A program made the translations under genes and the position numbers. Positions 1-7,538 of a stretch of 64,000 bases of DNA are shown piece after piece (position 1 is the first letter of the stretch; each line of letters begins with the position of its first letter). The notes beneath the pieces were generated by a model, which was given only the letters and a program-made list of their open reading frames with translations, had not been told where the DNA came from and ran no database searches. Origin of the DNA: SG8-41 sp963699525 (GTDB taxonomy: Bacteria; Pseudomonadota; Gammaproteobacteria; Burkholderiales; SG8-41); contig CAVOUI010000005.1 in NCBI GenBank assembly GCA_963699525.1, positions 1-64,000 of the forward strand. The letters run 5' to 3'.

Positions 1-126
1 GCGGATCGCGACGACCGACGGCTCGTCGAGCACGATGCCCTTGCCGCGCACGTAGATCAGCGTGTTGGCGGTGCCGAGATCGATCGCCAGGTCGTCGTTA
101 AAGTAGCTGCTCAAGAAACCCAACAT
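1..126 (-). CDS. mreB: Rod shape-determining protein MreB, N-terminal 42 residues (partial)
   Basis: Only the first 42 codons are in the window; the gene runs off the left edge. The peptide starts MLGFLSSYFNDDLAIDLGTA and continues into the NTLIYVRGKGIVLDEPS block, the phosphate-1 loop (DLGTAN) of the actin-like ATPase MreB. MreB forms membrane-bound filaments that direct lateral wall synthesis in rods. It is divergent from gatC, the usual betaproteobacterial arrangement. The start is the ATG read from 126 on the minus strand; no better in-frame start precedes the conserved N-terminal helix. The family identity is near certain; the rest of the gene is not visible. Confidence 0.95.
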   Translation of the reverse strand, partial: MLGFLSSYFNDDLAIDLGTANTLIYVRGKGIVLDEPSVVAIR

Positions 127-148
127 AACGCATTCCACCCAAAGGGAT

Positions 149-176
149 TTGGCCTGTTGACGGTGACGGTTATGAT
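149..176 (+). promoter_or_regulatory. Candidate sigma-70 promoter for gatCAB
   Basis: TTGGCC (149-154) and TATGAT (171-176) are separated by 16 bp in the mreB/gatC divergent gap. The -10 box is strong and the -35 box is moderate. An alternative -35 box, TTGACG at 157-162, sits too close to the TATGAT. Predicted by pattern only. Confidence 0.45.
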
Positions 177-221
177 ACCCTATGCAGCCTCGATTTTTAA
201 GGCTTTCCGACGCGGCGTGAC

Positions 222-509
222 ATGGCACTGACGCTGGAGGACGTGAAGCGCGTCGCCCACCTCGCGCGGCTCGCGATAGACGACGCCGAAGCCCGCGCCG
301 TGCTGTCGCAATTGAACGACGTTTTCGAGCTCGTGGCCCAGATGCAGGCGGTAGACACCCGCGGCGTCGAGCCGATGTCGCACGCGCTGGACCTTGTGCA
401 GCGGCTGCGCGAGGACAAAGTCACGGAACCTGACCAGCATGCCGAGTTCCAGAAGGTCGCTCCGCAGGTGGAAGGCGGACTCTACCTCGTGCCCAAGGTC
501 ATCGAATGA
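222..509 (+). CDS. gatC: Asp-tRNA(Asn)/Glu-tRNA(Gln) amidotransferase subunit C
   Basis: At 95 residues this is the normal GatC length. The N-terminus carries the family pattern LTLEDVKRVAHLARLAIDD, and the C-terminal part has the TEPDQHAEFQKVAP-type segment that wraps round GatA. GatC is the small scaffold that holds GatA and GatB together in the transamidation complex that converts misacylated Glu-tRNA(Gln) and Asp-tRNA(Asn). It is the first gene of gatC-gatA-gatB. Its TGA overlaps a possible gatA ATG in an ATGA junction at 506-509, which suggests translational coupling. No obvious Shine-Dalgarno sequence precedes the ATG. Confidence 0.96.
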   Translation: MALTLEDVKRVAHLARLAIDDAEARAVLSQLNDVFELVAQMQAVDTRGVEPMSHALDLVQRLREDKVTEPDQHAEFQKVAPQVEGGLYLVPKVIE

Positions 510-1996
510 GCCGGGCCGAGGGTCACGCATCGCGTCCCATGCACAACGCCACTATCAAGAGCCTTGCCACGGGCCTTGCCGCTCGCAAGTATTCCAGCGT
601 CGAGCTTACCCGGCATTTCATAAATCGGATCAACGGGTTAAACAAGAAGCTTAATTGCTTCATCTCGCCTCCCGACGAGAAAAGCCTGAAGCAAGCCGCC
701 GCGGCTGATGCGATGCGATCCGCGGGGAAGGCGCAACCTCTCACAGGGATCCCCATCGCCCAGAAAGACATCTTCTGCGCGAAGGGGTGGCTCACGACCT
801 GCGGCTCGAGGATGCTGTCCAATTTCACCTCCCCCTACGACGCCCATGTCGTCGAGCGCCTGAACGCGGCCGGGGCGGTCATCCTCGGGAAGACGAACAT
901 GGATGAGTTCGCCATGGGCTCGTCGAACGAGACCTCCTGGTACGGGCCGGTCCGGAATCCCTGGGACGTGGACAAGGTGCCGGGAGGCAGCTCGGGGGGA
1001 TCGGCGGCGGCGGTCGCGGCGCGGCTCGCCCCGGGCGCGATCGGCACCGACACCGGCGGCTCGATCCGGCAGCCGGCGGCGCTCACCGGCATCTGCGGCC
1101 TGAAGCCGACCTACGGCGTCGTGTCGCGCTACGGCATGATCGCGTTCGCGTCGAGCCTCGACCAGGGCGGGCCGCTTGCGCGCAGCGCGGAGGACCTCGC
1201 GCTGCTGCTGAACGCCATGGCCGGCTTCGACCCGCGGGATTCCACTTCGCTCGACCGGAAGCCGGAGGACTACGCGCGCGAGATCGGCAAGCCGATCAGG
1301 GGACTGAAGATCGGGCTGCCGGAGGAGTTCTTCGCGAAGGGCGCGGCGCCGGACGTGGTGAAGGCCGTGGAGGCAGCGGTGGCGGAGTTCAGGAAGCTCG
1401 GCTGCGAAACGGTCGAGGTGAGCCTGCCGAACATGAAGCTCTCGGTGCCGGTGTATTACGTGCTGGCGCCGGCGGAAGCCTCGAGCAATCTCGCGCGCTA
1501 CGACGGTGTGCGCTACGGCTACCGCGCGCCCGAATACGCCGATCTCCTCGACCTCTACAAGAAGACCCGGGCGCAGGGATTCGGGCCGGAGGTGAAACGC
1601 CGCATCCTGATCGGCACCTACGTCCTGTCGCACGGCTACTATGACGCCTATTACATCCAGGCGCAGCGGGTGCGGCGCCTGATCGCCCGGGATTTCGCCG
1701 AGGTATTCAAGCGCTGCGACGTCATCATGGGACCGACCAGCCCTACCACCGCCTTCCGCGTCGGCGAGAAGATGGGCGACCCGGTGCAGATGTATCTCAA
1801 CGACATCTACACCATCCCCGCGAACCTCGCCGGACTGCCGGGCTTGTCCATCCCCTGCGGCTTCGACGGGAAGGGGCTGCCGGTCGGCCTGCAGATCGTC
1901 GGCAACTATTTCGCGGAAGCGCGCATGCTCGGCATCGCGCACCAGTACCAGCAGGCGACCGACTGGCACACGCGGGCGCCTTCCGGCGTCCAGTGA
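506..1996 (+). CDS. gatA: Asp-tRNA(Asn)/Glu-tRNA(Gln) amidotransferase subunit A
   Basis: This amidase-signature enzyme releases ammonia from glutamine and passes it to GatB. Counting from the ATG at 506, the Ser-cisSer-Lys triad is Lys87 (in AQKDIF), Ser162 (in GGSSGGSAAAV) and Ser186 (in TDTGGSIRQP), with family spacing of 75 and 24 residues. The ATG at 506 overlaps the gatC stop (ATGA), giving 496 residues. A second ATG at 539 begins MHNATIKSLATGL, which matches where homologues usually start and gives 485 residues, so the first 11 residues are uncertain. The stretch 601-660 is unusually AT-rich (about 42% G+C) for this window. gatB follows 13 bp downstream. Confidence 0.96.
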   Translation: MSRAEGHASRPMHNATIKSLATGLAARKYSSVELTRHFINRINGLNKKLNCFISPPDEKSLKQAAAADAMRSAGKAQPLTGIPIAQKDIFCAKGWLTTCGSRMLSNFTSPYDAHVVERLNAAGAVILGKTNMDEFAMGSSNETSWYGPVRNPWDVDKVPGGSSGGSAAAVAARLAPGAIGTDTGGSIRQPAALTGICGLKPTYGVVSRYGMIAFASSLDQGGPLARSAEDLALLLNAMAGFDPRDSTSLDRKPEDYAREIGKPIRGLKIGLPEEFFAKGAAPDVVKAVEAAVAEFRKLGCETVEVSLPNMKLSVPVYYVLAPAEASSNLARYDGVRYGYRAPEYADLLDLYKKTRAQGFGPEVKRRILIGTYVLSHGYYDAYYIQAQRVRRLIARDFAEVFKRCDVIMGPTSPTTAFRVGEKMGDPVQMYLNDIYTIPANLAGLPGLSIPCGFDGKGLPVGLQIVGNYFAEARMLGIAHQYQQATDWHTRAPSGVQ

Positions 1997-2009
1997 CGGG
2001 TGACGCGCA

Positions 2010-3461
2010 ATGAAATGGGAAATTGTCATAGGGCTCGAGACCCACGCGCAGCTCAACACGCGCTCGAAGATGTTCTCTGGCGCGGCGACTGCCTTCGGGG
2101 CGGCGCCCAACACCCAGGCGTGCGCGGTGGACATCGCGCTGCCGGGTGTGCTGCCGGTGGCGAACCGAGACGCGGTCGAGAAGGCGGTGCGTTTCGGGCT
2201 CGCGGTGAACGGAAACACCGCGGTAAACATCAACCGGCGCTCCATCTTTGCCCGCAAGAATTATTTCTACCCGGACCTTCCCAAGGGCTACCAGATCAGC
2301 CAGTACGAGACGCCCATCGTGAAGGGCGGCACGATCCCGATCTTCGTGGACGGCAAGGAGAAGACGGTCCGACTGACACGCGCGCACCTGGAGGAAGACG
2401 CCGGCAAGTCGCTGCACGAGGGTTTCCACGAACTAACCGGCATCGACCTCAACCGCGCTGGCACCCCTCTGCTCGAGATCGTATCGGAGCCCGACATGCG
2501 GTCGGCGCAGGAGGCGGTCGCCTACGCAAAAGCGCTACACAAGCTGATCGTGGAGGAAATCCAGATCTGCGACGGAAACATGCAGGAAGGCTCGTTCCGC
2601 TGCGATGCCAACGTCTCGGTGCGGCCGGCGGGATCGGACAAGCTCGGCACCCGCTGCGAGATCAAGAACCTCAACTCGTTCCGCTTCCTCGAGCGTGCGA
2701 TCGAGTTTGAGGCGAAGCGGCAGATCGAAATCCGAGAGGACGGCGGGAGCATCGAGCAGGAGACGCGGCTCTACGACGCCGAGAAGGACGAGACACGCTC
2801 CATGCGCACGAAGGAGGAGGCGCACGACTACCGCTATTTTCCCGACCCGGACCTGCTGCCGTTGACGGTGTCCGAGGACTGGATCGAGAAAATCAGGGCA
2901 TCGATGAAGCGATCCCTTGCGGACGAACGCACGGAACTGATCAGGATCGGCGTATCGCCTCGTCAGGCGGATCAATTGACGAGTGATCGGGCGACTTCAA
3001 CCTTTGCATTGGGGTCTTTGAGCGCCGCGTCGCCAGCGCAAGTGGCAGTAATTCCAAGTCTGATCTTGGGCCCGCTCAAAGCAATGCTAAATGAGGAACG
3101 CCTCGACTTCGGGCAGAGCAAGGTGACGCCTGATCAGATCAAACAGTTGTCGGAGCGCGTGGTTGACGGAATGGTTTCCACCACTGTGGCAAGTTCCGTA
3201 GTGCTCCCTGCAATGTGGGCCGGCGAGGGCGACCCCGACGCCATCATCGCGAAGCGCGGGCTGAAGCAGATCTCGGACAGCGGCGAGCTGGAGAGAGTCT
3301 GCGACCAGGTGATCGCCGCGAACGCGCAGCAGGTAGCGGACTACAGGAGCGGAAAGGAAAAGGCCTTCAACTCGCTGGTGGGGCAGGTGATGAAGCTCAC
3401 CAAGGGCAAGGCCAATCCCCAGCAGGTGAGCGAGATCCTGAAGCGCAAGCTGGCCAGCTAG
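2010..3461 (+). CDS. gatB: Asp-tRNA(Asn)/Glu-tRNA(Gln) amidotransferase subunit B
   Basis: GatB binds the mischarged tRNA, activates the side-chain carboxylate with ATP and transfers ammonia to it. The 483 residues are normal for the family. The hallmark N-terminus WEIVIGLETHAQLNTRSKMF and the block YFYPDLPKGYQISQYE are present; the C-terminus has the YqeY-like tRNA-binding helical domain ending near GKANPQQVSEILKRKL. Between about 2930 and 3200 (residues ~307-397) the DNA falls to roughly 53-58% G+C with different codon use, and the protein matches the family poorly there before conservation resumes at GDPDAIIAKRGLKQ. That segment may be a recombined tract; the reading frame stays open. Confidence 0.95.
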   Translation: MKWEIVIGLETHAQLNTRSKMFSGAATAFGAAPNTQACAVDIALPGVLPVANRDAVEKAVRFGLAVNGNTAVNINRRSIFARKNYFYPDLPKGYQISQYETPIVKGGTIPIFVDGKEKTVRLTRAHLEEDAGKSLHEGFHELTGIDLNRAGTPLLEIVSEPDMRSAQEAVAYAKALHKLIVEEIQICDGNMQEGSFRCDANVSVRPAGSDKLGTRCEIKNLNSFRFLERAIEFEAKRQIEIREDGGSIEQETRLYDAEKDETRSMRTKEEAHDYRYFPDPDLLPLTVSEDWIEKIRASMKRSLADERTELIRIGVSPRQADQLTSDRATSTFALGSLSAASPAQVAVIPSLILGPLKAMLNEERLDFGQSKVTPDQIKQLSERVVDGMVSTTVASSVVLPAMWAGEGDPDAIIAKRGLKQISDSGELERVCDQVIAANAQQVADYRSGKEKAFNSLVGQVMKLTKGKANPQQVSEILKRKLAS

Positions 3462-3467
3462 CGCGCC

Positions 3468-4145
3468 TTATTTTTTTGCGGGCGCCGCCGCTGCCTGCGT
3501 CCGGGTACCCCCGAGCTCCAGATAGCGCTGCTTGGTTTCCGCGTAGCGGGCGATGATGTCTTCTTTTTCCTTGTTCTTGGCGTCGATGCTCTTGTCGAAT
3601 TTGGCCATGTCGGCCTCGGCGCGCGCGACCTCGTCCATCAGAAATTCGGAAGGTTTCTTCCTGGCTTTCTCGGCCGCCGCAATGTTATTCAGAGCAGTGG
3701 TCCGGCGGGTCTCTGCCCCCTTGTGCAATCCCTGGAACTGACCGATGAGCCGGTCCACTTCCTGTACCTCGCGATCACGCCGCTGGTCGATTTCCCGGTC
3801 GTTGGCGTAGGTGTTGAGCAGCGCCTGGTCCCGGCGCCGTTGCTCGGCGAGGCGTTTATTCTCCTCCTCCTTTATTTTCGCGGTCGCTTCTTCCTGGGCC
3901 GCGCGCTTTGCCCGTTCTTCGGCCGTCTCCGTCGTCGCGCGTGTGACGCCGCGGCGGTCGAGCTCCTTGGTGGCGGCATCCTCGAATTCGGGCGGCACCT
4001 TGTCGCCGCAGCCGACGACCTTCCCGGATTTGTCCTTCCAGCAGATGATCTTGCCCTTGGACTGGGCGAGAACGGAACCCGGGATGAAGGCTGCGAGCGC
4101 CATCCCGAGCGCCGCGGCAACAATCACGCGAGTGAGCTTATGCAT
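3468..4145 (-). CDS. Secreted coiled-coil protein with DUF4124-like N-terminus, function unknown
   Basis: This is a 225-residue protein with a clear Sec signal peptide (MHKLTRVIVAAALGMALAAF, predicted cleavage after VLA near residue 27). A short Trp/Cys/Asp motif follows (IICWKDKSGKVVGCGDKVPPE) that resembles the DUF4124-type domain of many betaproteobacterial envelope proteins. The rest is a long charged helical region rich in Glu, Arg, Lys and Ala (roughly residues 60-200), very likely a coiled coil, ending in an Ala/Pro-rich tail. It overlaps the end of pyrE by 8 bp on the same strand and is probably cotranscribed with it. A periplasmic structural role is only a guess; no enzyme motif is seen. 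Confidence 0.8.
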   Translation of the reverse strand: MHKLTRVIVAAALGMALAAFIPGSVLAQSKGKIICWKDKSGKVVGCGDKVPPEFEDAATKELDRRGVTRATTETAEERAKRAAQEEATAKIKEEENKRLAEQRRRDQALLNTYANDREIDQRRDREVQEVDRLIGQFQGLHKGAETRRTTALNNIAAAEKARKKPSEFLMDEVARAEADMAKFDKSIDAKNKEKEDIIARYAETKQRYLELGGTRTQAAAAPAKK

Positions 4146-4785
4146 GGGCCGTGACTCCGTACTGGTCGCGATAACGGCCGACTGCCGCGAGATGCCGCGC
4201 GTGCTGCGGCTCGGCCCTGAGATACGCCATCAAGTCGTCGAGCGTTGCGATGCTGAACACGGGAATATTATAGTTTGCGCCCACTTCCTGTACCGCGGAC
4301 AAATTCCCGCTTCCGCGCTCCATGCGGTCGAGGGCGATCACCACCCCGCAGGGTACAGCGCCCGAAGCCCGTATCAGGTTGACAGACTCGCGTACCGAGG
4401 TGCCGGCCGAGATGACGTCGTCCACGATCAGCACCCGGCCCGCCAGCGGCGCGCCGATCACGGTGCCGCCTTCACCGTGATCTTTTTCCTCCTTGCGGTT
4501 GAAGCTGTAGCGCACGTTGCGTCCCGCATCCGCCAGCGCGATGGCGACCGCGGCCACCAGCGGTATGCCCTTATAGGCGGGGCCGAACAGCATGTCGAAG
4601 GCGATGACCGCAGCGCCGATGGCTTTCGCGTAGAATTGGGCGAGCCGTTTCAGCGCCGCGCCGTCGTAGAACAGCCCGGCATCGAAGAAGTAGGGCGAGA
4701 GGCGCCCCGCCTTGGTCCTGAATTCGCCGAACCGCAGCACCTTCTGCTCGATCGTGAAGCCGATGAACTCTTGCCGGAAATCCAT
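4138..4785 (-). CDS. pyrE: Orotate phosphoribosyltransferase
   Basis: This enzyme makes orotidine 5'-phosphate from orotate and PRPP in UMP synthesis. The 215 residues match the bacterial PyrE length. The PRPP-binding signature LIVDDVISAGTS is at about residues 119-130, and the mobile catalytic loop with Lys98, Lys101 and His103 (NRKEEKDHGEGG) precedes it. The N-terminus FIEF-like block FIGFTIEQKVLRFGEF fits the E. coli start region, so the ATG at 4785 is sound. Its start codon lies only 5 bp from the start of the divergent exonuclease gene. Confidence 0.97.
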   Translation of the reverse strand: MDFRQEFIGFTIEQKVLRFGEFRTKAGRLSPYFFDAGLFYDGAALKRLAQFYAKAIGAAVIAFDMLFGPAYKGIPLVAAVAIALADAGRNVRYSFNRKEEKDHGEGGTVIGAPLAGRVLIVDDVISAGTSVRESVNLIRASGAVPCGVVIALDRMERGSGNLSAVQEVGANYNIPVFSIATLDDLMAYLRAEPQHARHLAAVGRYRDQYGVTAHA

Positions 4786-4790
4786 GACTC

Positions 4791-5576
4791 GTGCTGAAAA
4801 TCATAACACTTAATCTCAACGGCATCCGCTCCGCCGCGCGCCGGGAGTTCTTCAGGTGGCTGGGGCGCCAGCGGGCCGACGTGGTGTGCGTGCAGGAGCT
4901 GAAGGCGCAGGCCGCGGACCTGTCGGAGGCGATGCGCGCGCCGGGGAGCTTGCGGGGATATTTCCACCACGCGGAGAAGAAGGGCTACAGCGGGGTCGGC
5001 CTCTACTGCCGGCGCGCGCCGGACCGCGTGATCGAGGGCGTCGGCATCCGCGACGTGGACAGCGAGGGCCGCTACCTGCGGGCGGATTTCGGCCCGCTGA
5101 GCGTCGTTTCCGTCTACCTGCCCTCGGGCTCGGCCGGGGCGCACCGGCAGCAGGCGAAGTTCCGTTTCATGGACCATTTCTTCCCGCACCTGAGGAAGCT
5201 CGCGGCGGAGCGCCGGGAGGTTGTTCTCTGCGGCGACTGGAACATCGCGCACAAGGAGATCGATCTCAAGAATTGGCGCGGCAACCAGAAGAATTCGGGG
5301 TTCCTGCCGGAGGAGCGCGCATGGCTCACCCGCGTGTTCGACGAGCTGGGTTGGGTGGATGTCTATCGCCGGCTGCACCCCAACGCGACCGGCGCGGCCT
5401 ATACGTGGTGGAGCAATCGCGGCCGGGCGTGGGCGAAGAACGTGGGATGGCGCATCGATTACCAGATCGCCACCCCGGGAATCGCGGCGACGGCAAAACG
5501 CGCGGCGATCTATAAGAAGCAGCGCTTCTCGGACCACGCGCCGCTGACGATCCAGTATGACGATCACCTGGGTTAG
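4791..5576 (+). CDS. xth: Exodeoxyribonuclease III-type AP endonuclease
   Basis: This is a base-excision repair nuclease of the endonuclease/exonuclease/phosphatase fold; it cuts 5' to abasic sites and removes 3' blocks. Visible catalytic residues are Asn8 (LNLNGIRSA), Glu36 (VQELKAQ), Asp149 and Asn151 (CGDWNIAH), and Asp248-His249 (FSDHAPL). It has 261 residues, normal for ExoIII. The start is GTG at 4791; the conserved first strand LKIITLNLNG leaves no room for a later start. It is divergent from pyrE with a 5-bp gap and overlaps the start of the next gene by 20 bp. Confidence 0.95.
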   Translation: MLKIITLNLNGIRSAARREFFRWLGRQRADVVCVQELKAQAADLSEAMRAPGSLRGYFHHAEKKGYSGVGLYCRRAPDRVIEGVGIRDVDSEGRYLRADFGPLSVVSVYLPSGSAGAHRQQAKFRFMDHFFPHLRKLAAERREVVLCGDWNIAHKEIDLKNWRGNQKNSGFLPEERAWLTRVFDELGWVDVYRRLHPNATGAAYTWWSNRGRAWAKNVGWRIDYQIATPGIAATAKRAAIYKKQRFSDHAPLTIQYDDHLG

Positions 5577-6921
5577 GGCCCTGCGCGGCAGGCTGCCGGA
5601 GGGTCTCGGTCCGTATCTGGAGTCCGCGCCGCTCGCCGCGCTGTTTCTGGGCGTCTCCTCCGGTTTCACCTTTGCGATGATCGGCGCGACGCTCACCACC
5701 CGCCTGGCACAGCACGGCGTGACCAAGACCGCGGTGACCGCATTCGCGCTCACCTTCCTCGCCTACAACCTCAAGTTCCTCTGGGCGCCGGTCGTCGACA
5801 ACGTCCGGTTGCCGGTGATCGGCCGGTTTGGGCAGCGGCGCAGCTGGCTCTGGCTCACCGGCGTGCTGGTCATCGCCGCCGTCGCCTTTCTCGGCGTTGC
5901 CGACCCCGGCGACTCTCTCTACGTGGTCGCGGTCGCCGCGGTCGCCATGGGTGTCGCCGGCGCCACGTTCGACATCATCATCGACGCCTATCGCATCGAG
6001 CTGCTCGAGCCGCGCCAGCTCGGCGCCGGGTCCGGCATGTCGCAATACGGCTGGCGCATCGGCGCCGCAGCGGCTGGCGCACTTGCCTTGGTCGTCGCCG
6101 CGCGGGCGAGCTGGACCGCCGCCTATCTCTCCTGCGCCGTCTTCGCGCTTCCCGCGATGCTGGTTGGTGTGGTCATGGGTGAGCCGGCCCGGCACCGCGA
6201 GCCGGCCCGGCCGCATGGCGTCGTCGAAGCCGTCGTCGCCTATTTCAGCCCGTTGACCGAGTTCGTCAGGCGCCAGGGCGCACTCGTCGTCCTGCTGTTC
6301 GTGCTCGTTCACAAGATCGGCGACACCCTCGCCAACCTCACGCTGCGGCTGCTGTTCCAGGACCTCGGCTTCACCAACGACGAGGTGGCGTTCTACGACG
6401 TAGGAATTGGGTTCGTTGCGCTGCTGGTCGGGATTTTCCTGGGCGGGATCCTCTATGCCCGGCTCGGAATGAAACGCGCCGTCCTTACGAGCCTCGTCCT
6501 GATGGCGGTATCGAATCTGAGCTTCGCCGCGCTGGCGGCGGCAGGCCACACCAATATCGGCATGGCTGCCGCAGTGGGTTTTGAGAATTTCGCGAGCGGC
6601 ATCGGCGGCGTGACGGTGGTCGCCTACCTGTCCGCGCTGTGCAACCTGCGCTTCACCGCGACCCAGTATGCGCTGCTCTCCGCCCTGGCGAGCATCGCCG
6701 GCCGGTTCCTCACCGGAACGACCGCGGGAGCGCTGATCGAAGCGATCGGCTATGTGAACTTCTATCTGCTGACCACCGTCGTCGCACTACCGGGCGTGAT
6801 CCTCTTCTGGTTCATGATCCGCTCCGGGCTCGCCGACCTGTCGCTCGGCTCGGCGGGCAGGGAAGGCGAAGCCGAAAAGGTGTCAGGAACCTTTTCCACT
6901 CCGTCCGGAAAAGGTTCCTGA
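5557..6921 (+). CDS. ampG: AmpG-like MFS permease (muropeptide transporter family)
   Basis: This is a 454-residue polytopic membrane protein with about 12 hydrophobic segments. It has the AmpG-family features FTLTFLAYNLKFLWAPVVD-like (KFLWAPVVDN) and the loop containing DIIIDAYRIELLEPRQLGAG. AmpG proteins import anhydromuropeptides for cell wall recycling; the true substrate here is not proved. The ATG lies inside the end of the exonuclease gene (20-bp overlap). The last ~15 codons (EKVSGTFSTPSGKGS) are encoded by a perfect palindrome (6875-6929) whose second arm supplies the TGA, so the C-terminus has been shaped by an inserted repeat. Confidence 0.85.
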   Translation: MTITWVRALRGRLPEGLGPYLESAPLAALFLGVSSGFTFAMIGATLTTRLAQHGVTKTAVTAFALTFLAYNLKFLWAPVVDNVRLPVIGRFGQRRSWLWLTGVLVIAAVAFLGVADPGDSLYVVAVAAVAMGVAGATFDIIIDAYRIELLEPRQLGAGSGMSQYGWRIGAAAAGALALVVAARASWTAAYLSCAVFALPAMLVGVVMGEPARHREPARPHGVVEAVVAYFSPLTEFVRRQGALVVLLFVLVHKIGDTLANLTLRLLFQDLGFTNDEVAFYDVGIGFVALLVGIFLGGILYARLGMKRAVLTSLVLMAVSNLSFAALAAAGHTNIGMAAAVGFENFASGIGGVTVVAYLSALCNLRFTATQYALLSALASIAGRFLTGTTAGALIEAIGYVNFYLLTTVVALPGVILFWFMIRSGLADLSLGSAGREGEAEKVSGTFSTPSGKGS

Positions 6922-6929
6922 CACCTTTT
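6875..6929. repeat. Perfect 23-bp inverted repeat (REP-like), probable bidirectional terminator
   Basis: The arms at 6875-6897 and 6907-6929 are exact reverse complements, with a 9-bp loop. Each arm itself contains AAAAGGT and ACCTTTT as a 7-bp inverted repeat. The right arm ends in a T run and the left arm begins with an A run, so a hairpin with a U-tract can form in either direction. It lies between convergent ampG and metW, containing the ampG stop and ending 3 bp before the metW stop. The motif resembles repetitive extragenic palindromes spread by REP-associated transposases; that relation is recalled, not tested. Confidence 0.85.
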
Positions 6930-6932
6930 TCG

Positions 6933-7538
6933 TCACGCTTTTTGGAAACGGTAGACGGCGAGGCTGCCGCGGAGATTCGGCAGCAGGCCCACGGGTTTTC
7001 CGCGCGTCAGCACCTTGCGCTCGAGGATCTTCACGCCGCGGCCCGCGCAGAAGCGCTCGAAATCCGCGATCGTGCACAGGTGCCGGTTGGGGGTGTTGTG
7101 CCATTCGAAGGGCAGGCTCTCCGACACCGGCATGTGCCCGCCGATCACCTGCAGACGGTTCTTCCAATAGCCGAAATTGGGGAACGTGACGATGCCCTCG
7201 CGCCCGACGCGCAGCATCTCGGCGATGACCCGCTCCGTGTTCTTCACCGTCTGCAGCGTCAGCGACAGGATCACGTAGTCGAATGACCGGTCCTCGAAGT
7301 CGGAGAGCCCGCGGTCGAGGTCGGTTTGGATCACGTTGACGCCGTTCTTTACGCACGTGGCCACGCCCGCGTCGTCGATCTCCACTCCGTAGCCGGTGAC
7401 CTGGCGGCTCCCGCGCAGGTAGTGCAGCAGGCCGCCGTCGCCGCAGCCGAGGTCGAGCACGGAGGAGCCCATGGTGACCCACCCGGCGATCGCCGCGAAA
7501 TCCGGGCGCTGGGAGATGATCCCGTTCCCGTTGGTCAC
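6933..7538 (-). CDS. metW: Methionine biosynthesis protein MetW
   Basis: This 201-residue protein has a class I SAM-methyltransferase fold; the SAM loop VLDLGCGDGGLL is at about residues 27-38. The MetW-specific stretches FPNFGYWKNRLQ and LPFEWHNTPNRHLCT are present. In proteobacteria MetW acts with MetX and is needed for its homoserine acyltransferase activity. The GTG start overlaps the metX TGA in a GTGA junction (7535-7538), so the two are translationally coupled. A long open frame continues upstream of this GTG but it is antisense-like and shows no MetW homology, so it is not part of the gene. Confidence 0.95.
   Translation of the reverse strand: MTNGNGIISQRPDFAAIAGWVTMGSSVLDLGCGDGGLLHYLRGSRQVTGYGVEIDDAGVATCVKNGVNVIQTDLDRGLSDFEDRSFDYVILSLTLQTVKNTERVIAEMLRVGREGIVTFPNFGYWKNRLQVIGGHMPVSESLPFEWHNTPNRHLCTIADFERFCAGRGVKILERKVLTRGKPVGLLPNLRGSLAVYRFQKA

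Noticed and set aside
157..176. TTGACG paired with TATGAT as the gatC promoter
   Set aside because: Only 8 bp separate them, too short for a sigma-70 promoter.
638..2257. 539-codon open frame antisense to gatA
   Set aside because: Shadow frame over a conserved gene; Arg/His-rich and no recognisable family.
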